From NCBI RefSeq assembly GCF_024198235.1, contig NZ_JAKCFB010000035.1, positions 1 to 64,000 on the forward strand: DNA of 64,000 bases, in the 5' to 3' direction. Source of the DNA: Myxococcus dinghuensis. Its GTDB lineage: Bacteria > Myxococcota > Myxococcia > Myxococcales > Myxococcaceae. Below are positions 8,674 to 17,992 of this stretch, piece by piece; position 1 is the stretch's first letter; each line of letters begins with the position of its first letter. A program made the position numbers and the translations under genes. The notes under the pieces are model-generated. The model searched no databases, had not been told where the DNA came from, and saw only the letters and a program-made list of their open reading frames with translations.

Positions 8674-11004
8674 TTACTGCGACTTCGGGCCCCAGGCGGT
8701 GGAGAACACGAGCTGCTCCTGGCTGTCCGCGATCCGCACGGTGAAGGTCCGCTCGATGCCGCCGAGCCCGCGCGGCGTGCCCCGCGCGACCTCCGCCAGC
8801 AGCGCGCCCGCGGTGCGCAGGTGGAAGCCGGTGTTCCACAGGCTCTCCATGTCGCTGAACACCGTGCGCAGCTCCTCGCCGCTGCGGCTCTCCTCGATGG
8901 AGCGGTTGAGCCGCACCATGCCGTCGATGAACCGGCGGCACTTGCCCAGCGTGTTGCGGTTCTTCTCGGTGATGTCCGCGAAGGTGAAGTTGCCGCCGCC
9001 GCCCTGCCAGGTCTTCTCCCGGAGCAGCAGGTCGGAGGCGAGCTGCTTCACGGTCGGGTCCTTGGTGATGACCCAGGCGGCGATCTCCGCGGCGCGCGTG
9101 GGGGACAGGTCGCCGGACAGGATGCTGCCCTTGTTCAACACCTCCGTGAGGTACAGCTCCCAGATGGGCGCGTAGACGAGCTTGCGGAACTCGGCCGACA
9201 CGCGCGCCGTCTGCGGACTCCAGGGCATGGCGCGCGCCAGGGCCCGCGAGAACAGCTTCACGTCGAACGTCTGGAGCCAGGGCACGAGGTCGCGGAGCAT
9301 GTCGTCGGCCACCTTGAGCTCGACCTGGGTGGCGACGTCCGTCTTGCCCACGTGCGCCTCGAGCGTGCTCGTCACGGTGAGCGCGTCGTTGGCGTCGAGC
9401 ACGCCCCACACGACGGCGTCATCCACCGCCTGCTGCAGCTCCTCCCGGGTGAGCTTCTTCTTCTGTCCCCACAGCAGGAAGTGCAGGCCGTAGCGGAAGT
9501 CCGACGCGGCGGGGGCCGCGGAGAAGGACTCCATGTCCGCCTGGAAGTCCACCACCCAGCGGTTGCGGTGCCCCATCCACGCGTCCTCGTACGCGCGCTG
9601 CCCGAGGAACGACTGCCGCCGCGCTCCCTCGGTGTTCTCCTGGGAGACCCACGTCTGCTTCAGCGAGTTGCGGGACTTGAGCACCTCGAACGAGCCCAGG
9701 CTGAGCGAGAAGCCCACCGTGTTCTGGAGCGTGAAGGACGCCGTGTTGAGGTAGTTCTTCAGCGTGAAGGTGCCCGCGTTGGCCGGATCCCTCAGGTGGG
9801 CGACCAGGTCCACCAGGCTGCCGCGCAGCAGCGAGCCGTGGAAGCGCAGCGCGGTGGCCTCGTCCAGCTCCACCTCCAGCAGCGACGAGGACTCGGAGAT
9901 GCGCAGGTATTCGTGCTGGAAGGACGCGGCGACCTTCGTCTTCACGACCTTCTCCAGCGCGCCCTCCACCTTCTTCTTGAAGTCCTCCCACTCCTGCTTC
10001 AGGTGCTCCAGCCGCGTCAGTTGCGGATCCAACCCCAGCCGCTCCAGGACGGCGCGCAGCAGGGCCTCCTCCTCGGGCGACAGCACCTTGCGGATGGCCT
10101 TGTCGACCCACTCCTCGACCTTCGCCTCGGCCTGTCCCGTGAGCGCGGTGAGCACCTCGTGCAGCCGCTGCTTCACCGCCTCCGGTTCGGCGAACGCGAC
10201 CTGGATGCCCAGCCCCGCGCCCGCGGCGGCCTCGTGGGACTTCGCCTTGCGCACCGTGAGCTGGATGCGCCCGGGGCTCGGACGGGAGAACACCAACTGG
10301 TAGTCGTCGGTGAGCGAGATGCGCGCGCGCACCAGCGCGGCGACCGACGACTTCAACTGGATGAGCTCGCTGTTGCGGACGTATGCCAGGTCCGCCAGGT
10401 TCGTGGTGAACAGGTCGGACCAACCCAGGTCCAGCCCCGTCTCCAGCATGCCGCGGACCTGCCACGCCATGGCGTCGCCGGTGCCCAGCTTGGTCAGGTC
10501 GGTGGAGAGCGCCAGGAGGCGCGGCTTCGCCAGGTCCTCTCTCGCCGCCTCGCGCATGTTGCGGCCCAGCGGATGGGCCCGATAGTCGCTGAGCGTGGCG
10601 GACAGCTCGCTCTTGCCATTGGCGGACACGAAGGACAGCGAGCCCCCACCCGCCGCCTTGATGCGTGCCGTGGCCTGGTAGCGCATCCAGCCCGTGTCGC
10701 CGCCCAGCAGCAGTTGCGGGCGCGGCGTGGTCGAAGCCTGTGGCGCCCCGGCCGGCGCGGGCTCGCCCACGACGCCGTTCTCGTCCACGTCTCCGGGCGA
10801 GTTGAAGTTGCGGACCGTGGCCTCCGCGGTGGCCTCGAACGACAGCGTGAAGTCCGCGAGGCTCAGCTTCGGCGGGAGGATGTTCTCCCGCGTGTAGCTC
10901 TCCTGGGCGACGGTGACCCGGATGTCCTGCTCCTGGAGCTTCACGTCCGGAATCTTCGAGGCGAGCTCGTCCGGCAACTTCACCAGTGCTTCGATGACCT
11001 TCAT
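8674..11004 (-). CDS. Large protein of unknown function
   Basis: This 776-residue protein has no signal peptide, no membrane segment and no motif I recognise. It is mixed alpha/beta in character, with an acidic coiled region around 330-400 rich in Glu, Lys and Leu (LKQEWEDFKKKVEGALEKVV) and a disordered Pro/Ala patch near residue 80. Codon use matches its neighbours, so it is not obviously foreign. The start at 11004 has an AGGGGGA-like ribosome site. It lies 125 bp downstream of the sigma-54 activator gene on the same strand and could be its target. It could be a structural or scaffold protein of a secretion-like or cytoplasmic assembly, but nothing in the sequence decides this. Confidence 0.75.
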   Translation of the reverse strand: MKVIEALVKLPDELASKIPDVKLQEQDIRVTVAQESYTRENILPPKLSLADFTLSFEATAEATVRNFNSPGDVDENGVVGEPAPAGAPQASTTPRPQLLLGGDTGWMRYQATARIKAAGGGSLSFVSANGKSELSATLSDYRAHPLGRNMREAAREDLAKPRLLALSTDLTKLGTGDAMAWQVRGMLETGLDLGWSDLFTTNLADLAYVRNSELIQLKSSVAALVRARISLTDDYQLVFSRPSPGRIQLTVRKAKSHEAAAGAGLGIQVAFAEPEAVKQRLHEVLTALTGQAEAKVEEWVDKAIRKVLSPEEEALLRAVLERLGLDPQLTRLEHLKQEWEDFKKKVEGALEKVVKTKVAASFQHEYLRISESSSLLEVELDEATALRFHGSLLRGSLVDLVAHLRDPANAGTFTLKNYLNTASFTLQNTVGFSLSLGSFEVLKSRNSLKQTWVSQENTEGARRQSFLGQRAYEDAWMGHRNRWVVDFQADMESFSAAPAASDFRYGLHFLLWGQKKKLTREELQQAVDDAVVWGVLDANDALTVTSTLEAHVGKTDVATQVELKVADDMLRDLVPWLQTFDVKLFSRALARAMPWSPQTARVSAEFRKLVYAPIWELYLTEVLNKGSILSGDLSPTRAAEIAAWVITKDPTVKQLASDLLLREKTWQGGGGNFTFADITEKNRNTLGKCRRFIDGMVRLNRSIEESRSGEELRTVFSDMESLWNTGFHLRTAGALLAEVARGTPRGLGGIERTFTVRIADSQEQLVFSTAWGPKSQ

Positions 11005-11129
11005 GTGGGGTCCCCCTGCACCTGCATGGATGGACCCAGCATGCTCCAGGTTGTCCCAGGAGGCACGTCCTGTCGGCTTCGGTCGACTATCCCGGGGTTG
11101 CGGGTGAGCCAGGAGCAGGTGGGGCGGGG

Positions 11130-12695
11130 TCAGACCTCTTCGCCCAGCCCGTACTCCTTGAGCTTGCGCGAAAGGGTGTTGCGCCCGATTTCGAGCGCAC
11201 GGGCCGCGGCGGTGCGGTTGCCCTTCACCGCGTCCAGGACATGGAGGATGTGGCGCCGCTCGACCTCGGCGAGGGGCAGCAGGGCGGGCTCGCTGGGGGC
11301 GAGGCTCTTCGCCGGAGCGGCGGCGGGGCCGGGCCGGTCCAGCGTGGGCAGGGGCAGGTGCTCCTCGAGGATCTCCCCCTCGCAGAGCACCACCGCGCTC
11401 TCGATGCAGTTCTCCAACTCGCGCACGTTGCCCGGCCAGCGGTAGTGCTTGAGCCGCTCCAGGGCGGTGGGGCCGAGGCGGGGAGGGGGCAGCCGGTGAC
11501 GTCGGGCCACGGTGGCGACGAAGTGGCGGGCCAGCCGCTCGATGTCCTCCGCGCCTCGCTCGCGCAGGGGCGGCAGCACCACCTCGACGACCTTGATGCG
11601 GTAGTAGAGGTCCTCGCGGAAGCGGCCCTCGGCCACCATGCGCGCCAGGTCCCGGTGCGTGGCGGCGACGATGCGCACGTCCACCTTGAGCGCCTGGGTG
11701 CCGCCCACGCGCTCGAACTCGCGGTCCTGCAGCACGCGCAGCAGCTTGCCCTGCACGGGCAGGGGCAGCTCGCCAATCTCGTCGATGAACACCGTGCCGC
11801 CGTCGGCCGCCTCGAACTTGCCGGGCACGCGGTGGTCCGCGCCGGTGAAGGCGCCGCGCTCGTGGCCGAACAGCTCGTTCTCGATGAGCGTCGCCGGCAG
11901 GGCCGCGCAGTCCACCTTGATGAAGGGCTTGTCGCGGCGCGGGCCGTTGACGTGGACGGCGCGGGCGAACAGCTCCTTGCCGCTGCCGCTCTCGCCGCGC
12001 AGCAGCACCGTGGCGTCCGTGGGGGCCGCCTTGCGCACCAGCCGGTAGATGGCCTGCAGTTGCGGGGACTCGCCGATGATGCGGTTGAAGAAGTAGCCGA
12101 CCGGCGCCTGGGGCTGGTCCTTGGCGCGCTGGAGCTCCTGGTAGAGGCTGGTGCTCTGCAGGGCGGTGCTCACCTGGGAGGCGATGGCCTCCAGCCGCGC
12201 GCCGTCGTCCTCGGAGAAGTGCTCACCCCCACGTCGATTGAGCACCTGGAGCACGCCGTAGAGCACGCCGTCCGCGTCCCGCATGGGCACCGCGAGCAGG
12301 CTGTTGGTGCGGTAGCCCGTCATGCGGTCGATGTCCGCGTAGAAGCGCTGCTCGCCGCGCGGGTCGGGCATGTTGATGGGGCGGCCCTGCTCGGCCACGG
12401 TGCCCGCGACGCCCTGGCCCAGCTTCACGCGGATCTGCGACAGCTCCGGCAGGTGGGCCGCGCGGCTGAACAGCTCCCGCCGCGCGGGGTCCAACAGCCA
12501 CAGCGTCCCCCGGTCCGCCTGCATCGTCGCCGCGATGCGGTCCATCAACGTCTGGAGGAAGTCGTCCAGGTCCACCTCGCGCCCGACGAGTCCGCCGAAG
12601 GGCAACAAGACCTGGGAGACGTCCGGGGAGGGGGGCATGGTGGGCAGCGGCGGGAGGACGAAGGCCGTGCTCCCACCATAGCATTCGAGGGCCAT
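11130..12695 (-). CDS. Sigma-54-dependent activator, GAF-AAA+-Fis (NtrC family)
   Basis: This 521-residue bacterial enhancer-binding protein has three parts. An N-terminal GAF sensor spans about 25-175. The AAA+ domain spans about 205-435, with Walker A GESGSGKE (about 234-241), the sigma-54 contact motif GAFTGA and the Walker B segment GTVFIDEIGELP. A Fis-type helix-turn-helix is at the end (NRTAAARALEIGRNTLSRKL). The GAFTGA loop is intact, so it should activate sigma-54 promoters. No response-regulator receiver domain is present, so the GAF domain must take the signal. It follows the MBL-hydrolase gene after 13 bp, so the two are probably one operon. The hydrolase may make or remove the GAF ligand. 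Confidence 0.93.
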   Translation of the reverse strand: MALECYGGSTAFVLPPLPTMPPSPDVSQVLLPFGGLVGREVDLDDFLQTLMDRIAATMQADRGTLWLLDPARRELFSRAAHLPELSQIRVKLGQGVAGTVAEQGRPINMPDPRGEQRFYADIDRMTGYRTNSLLAVPMRDADGVLYGVLQVLNRRGGEHFSEDDGARLEAIASQVSTALQSTSLYQELQRAKDQPQAPVGYFFNRIIGESPQLQAIYRLVRKAAPTDATVLLRGESGSGKELFARAVHVNGPRRDKPFIKVDCAALPATLIENELFGHERGAFTGADHRVPGKFEAADGGTVFIDEIGELPLPVQGKLLRVLQDREFERVGGTQALKVDVRIVAATHRDLARMVAEGRFREDLYYRIKVVEVVLPPLRERGAEDIERLARHFVATVARRHRLPPPRLGPTALERLKHYRWPGNVRELENCIESAVVLCEGEILEEHLPLPTLDRPGPAAAPAKSLAPSEPALLPLAEVERRHILHVLDAVKGNRTAAARALEIGRNTLSRKLKEYGLGEEV

Positions 12696-12708
12696 GGGGC
12701 CGCCCCTC

Positions 12709-13548
12709 TCACGCGCCGGCCGCGCGGCCCAGCACCAGGCGCTGGCCCTCGCGCGCGGGCTCGCAGACGGGGAACACGGAGCGGGCCTGCTCGGCCATGT
12801 CCTCCAGCACCTCGTCCGTGTGCGCCGGGTCGTGGTGGAACAGGCACAGCCGCCGCGCGCCCACCGTCTTCGCCACCCCCGCCGCGTCCATCATCGTCGA
12901 GTGGCCCCAGCCCTTCTTGGAGAGGCCGCGCACGCCCTCGTACTCGTCCGGCGTGTACTGCGCGTCCAGGCACAACACGTCCGCGCCCTCGAACAGGCGC
13001 GCGACCTCCGGCGACAGGTCCTTCATGCACACCTCCACGTCCGTGGCGTAGATGAACGAGTGGCCGTCCGCCTCCACCCGGTACGCGAGGCAGCCCTGCG
13101 GGTGCGGCACGTCGATGGGCGTCACCTTGAACGGGCCCACCTCCACGGGCCGGCTGTGCAGCGCGGAGCGGAAGTCCATGCGCGAGCGCATGATGGACAG
13201 GGGCACCGGGAAGTGCGGCGGCTGCATCTGCGCCGCCAGCTCCGTCTGGAGCGCCTGCGCGCCGTTCGCGCCGGGGCCGTACATCGTCAGCTCCGACGTC
13301 GGCAGGTACGCGGGCGTGAAGAAGGGGAAGCCCTGCACGTGATCCCAATGCAGGTGCGAGAAGAACATGGAGACCTTGTGCGGCGGGCCCTCGCGCATCA
13401 TGACCTCACCCAGCGCCCGGATGCCCGTGCCCGCGTCCAGGATGAGCCGGTGGCCCTGGCTCGTCACCTCCACGCACGCGGTGTTGCCACCGATGCGCGA
13501 GCCAGAAACCGCGATGCTCCCTCGAACGCCGTAGAACCGGATATCCAT
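12709..13548 (-). CDS. MBL-fold metallo-hydrolase
   Basis: This 279-residue cytoplasmic protein has the metallo-beta-lactamase fold. The metal-binding motif HxHxDH is seen as SHLHWDHVQG about 65 residues in, and later ligands include a His in the HPQG segment and an Asp in the YATDVE segment. The opening MDIRFYGVRGSIAVSG and overall length fit the group of phosphodiesterase-like MBL proteins related to RNase Z and PhnP. Substrates in that group are phosphodiesters or cyclic nucleotides, but this member cannot be assigned one. The ribosome site AAAGGAG lies just upstream of ATG 13548. It is 13 bp upstream of a GAF-containing activator, so a link to nucleotide signalling is possible. Confidence 0.88.
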   Translation of the reverse strand: MDIRFYGVRGSIAVSGSRIGGNTACVEVTSQGHRLILDAGTGIRALGEVMMREGPPHKVSMFFSHLHWDHVQGFPFFTPAYLPTSELTMYGPGANGAQALQTELAAQMQPPHFPVPLSIMRSRMDFRSALHSRPVEVGPFKVTPIDVPHPQGCLAYRVEADGHSFIYATDVEVCMKDLSPEVARLFEGADVLCLDAQYTPDEYEGVRGLSKKGWGHSTMMDAAGVAKTVGARRLCLFHHDPAHTDEVLEDMAEQARSVFPVCEPAREGQRLVLGRAAGA

Positions 13549-13838
13549 GATGAGTCTCCTTTGAAATGGGAGGCATCCCCGGGACGCCTGATGCCTGCGT
13601 GCTTGAGCACGCGGGGTGCCAACCCCAACTCCCTGGAATTATTGAGGGAGGGACTGACGTTCCGCGCGGGTGCGCCAGAATGGAGCGCCCCTGGATGGGG
13701 CGCCCTGCCCAGAACGGAGCGTCCGCTCTAGCTCGGAATCCGGGTTCGAGGGCCGGGGGCCCGGGGGCGGGTCGGGCCCCGCGGCGCCCTCATCGTGGCG
13801 CGGTCGCCCGCGTGGGAGATCCGGTATAGGACGGGGCC
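13549..13838. other. Divergent intergenic region with three hairpins
   Basis: This 290-bp gap separates the MBL-hydrolase (minus) from parA (plus). It holds three compact inverted repeats: GCGTGC/GCACGC at 13597-13612 (4-base loop), CTCCCT/AGGGAG at 13629-13650, and GCGCCCC/GGGGCGC at 13685-13703 (5-base loop). Both flanking promoters must lie here, so these are operator or leader structures rather than terminators. I could not pick a promoter with confidence. Confidence 0.45.
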
Positions 13839-14603
13839 ATGGCGCTGATTGCGTTCTGCACCATCAAGGGCGGCGTGGGGAAGACGACGCTGTGCGCGCA
13901 CGTCGCGGCGGCGCTGGCGGATGCCGGCAAGCGGGTGCTCCTGCTGGACATGGACCCGCAGGCGCACGCGTCGCTGGTGTTGGGGCTGGAGACGCGGGAC
14001 GGCCCCTGCGTGGCGGATGCGCTGGGGCCCCGGCCCCGGCACCGGCTGGACGAGGTGGTGGTGGCCTCGCCGAAGCGGCCGGGCCTCTTCATCGCGCCGG
14101 CGTCCCCGCGCATGGCGGCGATGGAGCGCGAGCTGTTCCAGTGGGGCCACCGGCTCCAGGCCATTCCCCGGGCGTTGAAGACGTTGAGCTGGGCGCCGGA
14201 CGTCATCATCGTGGACACGCCGCCGAGCATCGGCGCGTACACGGAGGCGGTGCTGGCGTTCTCCGACCTCGTGGTGGCGCCCGTCCCCACGGGGGCCTTC
14301 GCGCTCCAGGGGCTGGGGGAGATCGAGGCCGCGTGGCGCGACATCCGCGAGCAGCAGGGCGGTGAGCTGGTGGCGGTGGTGAACCTGTGGGATCGCCGCA
14401 CCACGGCCACCAACGTGGCCATGGAGGAGGCGCTCAAGGACTCCACGGTGCCGGTGCTGCGGGCGCGAATCCCGCGCTCGGAGTCCATCAACCAGGCGGG
14501 GCTGGGCTACGAGGTCGTCTTCGACACGAGCCCCACCGCGCCGGGCGTCGAGGAGCTGCGCGCGCTGGCCCAGGAGCTGGCGAAGCGCGTGGGCCTGCGC
14601 TGA
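13839..14603 (+). CDS. ParA/Soj-family ATPase (orphan)
   Basis: This 254-residue ParA/MinD-superfamily ATPase has a deviant Walker A KGGVGKTT (residues 10-17), the A' segment LLLDMDPQAH, and VDTPPSIGAYTEAVL as switch/Walker B. Such proteins form ATP-dependent dimers on DNA or membranes and position plasmids, chromosomes, chemoreceptor clusters or other cargo. There is no parB gene, centromere-like repeat or cargo gene beside it. The neighbours are a Rnk-type factor (convergent) and an MBL-hydrolase (divergent). It is therefore an orphan whose cargo is unknown, not the chromosome-segregation ParA. No N-terminal DNA-binding extension is present. Confidence 0.88.
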   Translation: MALIAFCTIKGGVGKTTLCAHVAAALADAGKRVLLLDMDPQAHASLVLGLETRDGPCVADALGPRPRHRLDEVVVASPKRPGLFIAPASPRMAAMERELFQWGHRLQAIPRALKTLSWAPDVIIVDTPPSIGAYTEAVLAFSDLVVAPVPTGAFALQGLGEIEAAWRDIREQQGGELVAVVNLWDRRTTATNVAMEEALKDSTVPVLRARIPRSESINQAGLGYEVVFDTSPTAPGVEELRALAQELAKRVGLR

Positions 14604-14617
14604 CGTGTGTCCCGAGC

Positions 14618-14643
14618 GCCCGTCCGCGCAAGGCGTGACGGGC
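14618..14643. terminator. Bidirectional hairpin between convergent genes
   Basis: GCCCGTC (14618-14624) pairs perfectly with GACGGGC (14637-14643), and the loop can add CGC/GCG. It lies in the 58-bp gap between the parA stop and the stop of the convergent Rnk-type gene. No T tract is present. Confidence 0.6.
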
Positions 14644-14661
14644 ACCCAGGTGTCATGCACG

Positions 14662-15078
14662 TCAGAGGTGGTAGTGCCCGGAGGCCTCGGGCTGGTAGGG
14701 CACCGCGACGATGCGCAACTGCTTGGTGCGCCCGCCCGGCAGCGGCCAGGAGATGGACTGGCCCACGGACAGGCCGATGAGGGCGCTGCCGATGGGGGCG
14801 AGCACGGAGATGCGGCCGTCGTCGCTGCGCGCGTCCTTCGGGTAGACGAGCGTCACCTCGCGCTGCTCGCCCGTCTGCACGTCCTCGAAGCGGACCGTGC
14901 TGTTCATCGTCACGACGGTGGGGGGCACTGTCTCCGAGGCGACGACCTCCGCCCGGGACAGCTCCGCGTCCAGCATCTCCGCGAGCTCGGCCATCCGGCC
15001 CCCTCCATGGTGGTCGATGACCTGGCGCAGCCGCTCCAAGTCGGTTTCCGTCACGATGAGGGACTGCTCGCTGGTCAT
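14662..15078 (-). CDS. GreA/GreB-family protein, Rnk-like
   Basis: This 138-residue protein matches the C-terminal FKBP-like domain of transcription elongation factors GreA/GreB and of Rnk. The key features are the family's 'VYPKDARSDDGRISVLAPIG' and SALIGLSVGQSISWPLPGG segments. The N-terminal part (about 1-50) is short and helical, as in Rnk, so it probably lacks a full GreA coiled-coil finger. Family members bind RNA polymerase and modulate elongation; Rnk also influences nucleoside diphosphate kinase levels in E. coli. The start was set at ATG 15078, which has a GGGGAGA ribosome site. An upstream ATG at 15126 would add 16 residues but lacks one. Confidence 0.85.
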   Translation of the reverse strand: MTSEQSLIVTETDLERLRQVIDHHGGGRMAELAEMLDAELSRAEVVASETVPPTVVTMNSTVRFEDVQTGEQREVTLVYPKDARSDDGRISVLAPIGSALIGLSVGQSISWPLPGGRTKQLRIVAVPYQPEASGHYHL

Positions 15079-15187
15079 GGCAAAGGTCTCCCCTGCAAAT
15101 GAAAAATGGAACGAGAATAGGCGCAACCCATCTCCAACGGCTGGCGTCGGAGCTTATTCCCGAGCGCCCCGGAACGCCTGTCCGGCC

Positions 15188-17992
15188 TCAGGGGGCCACG
15201 GGAGGGAGGGGCAGGACCCACCACTCCGTGCCCTGGGCGCCGTCGTCCGCGAGGAAGAAGACCTTCGCGCCCGCACGGATGAAGGCATGTGGCAGCGAGC
15301 CGAGCTGCCCGGGGGCCAGCTCCTGACGCAGCAGGGTGCCCGCCCCCACGCCCGTGGTCTCCCACAGCTCCGCGCCCGTCTCGCCGTTGTCCGCGTGAAA
15401 GAGGATGGTGTCGCCCACCGTCGTCAGCCAGCGAGGCTCGGAGGAGGCCACGCCCGCTCGCAGGTCCTTCACCAGCTCCGCGGCGCCCGTGGAGGTGCTC
15501 GCGCGCCAGAGCTCCACGCCGCGCTTCCCGTCGTTCGCGGCGAAGAGGACGCTGCCCCACAGCGGGCAGGGCCAGAGGGGGTAGGAGCCCTCGGGGCCCG
15601 GGTTGATGTCGAGGACGAGCCTCGTGCCGGGGGCCGTGCCGTCGGTGATCCACGGCTCGCGGCCCGCGGCGGGGGTCGTCGCGACGAAGACGACCTTGCC
15701 GAAGGCCACCGTGTAGCCGTCCGCCGCCGAGCCCTCCGGCCCGGGCCACAGGTCGCGCAGGAGCTGGGTGCCCGCGGCGGTGCCGTCGCTGACCCAGGGC
15801 TCCTCTCCGGAGACGCCGTCATTCGCCGTGAAGACGACGCGCGGGCCCAGGGCGGTCATCGCGGCGGGATAGGAACCGGCGATGCCGGGCCGGATGTCCT
15901 TGACGAGGAACGTGCCGGACTCGGTGCCGTCGCTGACGCCCAGCTCGTAGCCCGTCGAAGGGAAGCGGGCGATGAAGAACACGCGGTTGCCCACGGCGGT
16001 GAGCTGTCGCGGTGAGGCGCCTTCGGGACCGGGCATCAGGTCCTTGACCAGGTAGGTGCCGGCGGTCGTCCCATCGGTGCGCCACAGCTCCTCGCCGCGC
16101 GCGCTGTCGCGTCCGTTGAAGTAGGCGATGCCTCCGACGACGACGGGGGCGCCCGCGCCCTTGCCGTCCCCGGCGCCCACGTGGAGGTCCTTGACCAGGA
16201 CGGTGCCGGCGGGGGTGCCATCGGTGCGCCACAGCTCGCGGCCGCGCAGGCCGTCGTTGGCGAAGAAGAGCACGCGGCCGCCGAGCGTGAAGAAGTCGGA
16301 GGGCGCGGACGAGGCGGGGCCGGGGCGGATGTCCAGCAGGAGGCTGGTGCCTTGGGAGGTGCCGTCGCTGCGCCATGGCTCGAGGCCGACGCTGCCGTTG
16401 TCGGCGTCGAAGACGAGGCGGTCCTGGAGCACGGCCCACGAGGTGGAGTCGGAGCCCAGCGGACCCGGGCGGATGTCCTGGACGAGCTGGGCGCGCTCGC
16501 CGGCGAGGGGATGACGCTCGTCCGGAGGGAAGACCCAGGAGGGGCGTCGGGTGACGAGGCGGAAGGTGTAGCCCTCGTCCCAGGCCCACAGCTCCGCGCC
16601 GAGGGCCCGCTCGTTCGCGGTGAAGAAGACGCGCCGGCCGCTGGCGGTGAACTCGCGGGCACAGGAGGAGTCGGGCCCCTCGGCGATGTCCGCGAGGCGG
16701 GACGTCCCCCGGCCCGTCCCGTTGCTCGTCCACGGCTCGTGTCCCTTTCCGGGCTCGTGGGCGGAGAAGTAGAGCCGCCCCCGGCTGGCCCGCAGGAAGC
16801 TGAGCGCGGAGCCCTCCGGGCCCGGGCGGAGGTCCTTGACGAGCAGGGTGCCTGCCTCGGTGCCGTCGCTGCGCCACAGCTCGTCGCCGTGCTCGGCGGT
16901 CCACGCGGAGAAGTAGACGCGCCCGTCCATCGCGGTGAGCTCGCGGGGATTGGCGCTGTCGAGCCCTGGCGCGATGTCGCGCACGAGGAAGGTCCCCGCG
17001 ACGGTGCCGTCGCTGCGCCACAGCTCGTCGCCCTGCTCGGCGGTGCCGGTGACGAAGAAGAGCAGGGCGCCCGCGGCCGTGGCGCGCAGGGGCCCTCCGA
17101 GCACGGGGCGTCCCACGTCCGCGAGCTTCACGGTTCCCGCGGGCGTGCCATCGCTCGTCCAGAGCGCGAAGGGCGCCGGGCCCTCCTCGGTGGCGCCGTC
17201 CTGGACGTACTCCATGAAGAAGTGGAGCCGGCCATCCACGGCGGTGAGCGCGCGGGGGGAGAGGTCGACGTGGGGCAGGGTCTCGAACGTCCGGAGCAAC
17301 CGGGTGCCCTCGGGGGTGCCGTCGCTGTTCCAGAGGTCGTGGTCGACGAAGAAGAAGAGCCGGTCACCGACGACCGTGAGCTCCACGGGTGACGCGGGTT
17401 CGGCGCCCGGGACGAGGTCCTTCACGAGCTGGGTGCCTTCAGTCGTGCCGTCCGTCCGCCAGAGCTCCGCGCCCGTGACGCCATCATCGGCGACGAAGTA
17501 GACGAACCCGCCCAGGACGACCAGGTCTCGCGGATGGGAGCCCGAGGCCCCCGCGCACAGGTCCCTCAACAGACGCGTCCCGGAGGGCTTCCCATCGCTG
17601 ACCCACGGCTCCTCGCCATGGACGCCATCGTCCGCGACGAAGACGAGCGAGCGCCCCAGGGGCGTCAGGGAGTGGAGGGCCGAGCCTCGAGGGCCGGGGT
17701 GGATGTCCTTGACCAGGAAGGTGCCCGTGTCCGTGCCATCGCTCCGGAAGAGCTCCGTGCCGCGCGTGCGGTCGGTGGCGACGAAGACGAGGAGGCCGTC
17801 CAGGTCCGTGAGGTCTCGAGGCCCCGCACCCAGCCTGCCGCCGACGATGTCGTCCACGGGGTAGGGGGCGTCGAGCAGGTCCTCTGCGCCGCGGAGGCTT
17901 CCCGCGCGCGCGCGGGAGGGGGCCTCCGTGTCGACCCCACACGAGAGCAGCGCGACGACGAGGGGCAGCAGCCAGTGCGGGCGCGAGGCCAT
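15188..17992 (-). CDS. Lipoprotein made of about 17 ELWxxDGT repeats
   Basis: This 934-residue protein starts at ATG 17992. It has a lipoprotein signal peptide ending in the lipobox LLSCG, with the acylated Cys near residue 18. Nearly all the rest is a tandem array of about 17 units of 45-60 residues. Each unit carries ELWRSDGT, then GTxLVKDIxPG, and a strand such as VFFVADDG. One unit near the middle (around the WAWDEGYTF segment) is degenerate, and the last two are diverged. Such repeats are predicted to form beta-propellers on the cell surface, and they are common in myxobacteria and related deltaproteobacteria. Function is unknown; adhesion or carbohydrate binding is a guess. It stands alone, about 110 bp upstream of the Rnk-type gene. 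Confidence 0.9.
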   Translation of the reverse strand: MASRPHWLLPLVVALLSCGVDTEAPSRARAGSLRGAEDLLDAPYPVDDIVGGRLGAGPRDLTDLDGLLVFVATDRTRGTELFRSDGTDTGTFLVKDIHPGPRGSALHSLTPLGRSLVFVADDGVHGEEPWVSDGKPSGTRLLRDLCAGASGSHPRDLVVLGGFVYFVADDGVTGAELWRTDGTTEGTQLVKDLVPGAEPASPVELTVVGDRLFFFVDHDLWNSDGTPEGTRLLRTFETLPHVDLSPRALTAVDGRLHFFMEYVQDGATEEGPAPFALWTSDGTPAGTVKLADVGRPVLGGPLRATAAGALLFFVTGTAEQGDELWRSDGTVAGTFLVRDIAPGLDSANPRELTAMDGRVYFSAWTAEHGDELWRSDGTEAGTLLVKDLRPGPEGSALSFLRASRGRLYFSAHEPGKGHEPWTSNGTGRGTSRLADIAEGPDSSCAREFTASGRRVFFTANERALGAELWAWDEGYTFRLVTRRPSWVFPPDERHPLAGERAQLVQDIRPGPLGSDSTSWAVLQDRLVFDADNGSVGLEPWRSDGTSQGTSLLLDIRPGPASSAPSDFFTLGGRVLFFANDGLRGRELWRTDGTPAGTVLVKDLHVGAGDGKGAGAPVVVGGIAYFNGRDSARGEELWRTDGTTAGTYLVKDLMPGPEGASPRQLTAVGNRVFFIARFPSTGYELGVSDGTESGTFLVKDIRPGIAGSYPAAMTALGPRVVFTANDGVSGEEPWVSDGTAAGTQLLRDLWPGPEGSAADGYTVAFGKVVFVATTPAAGREPWITDGTAPGTRLVLDINPGPEGSYPLWPCPLWGSVLFAANDGKRGVELWRASTSTGAAELVKDLRAGVASSEPRWLTTVGDTILFHADNGETGAELWETTGVGAGTLLRQELAPGQLGSLPHAFIRAGAKVFFLADDGAQGTEWWVLPLPPVAP

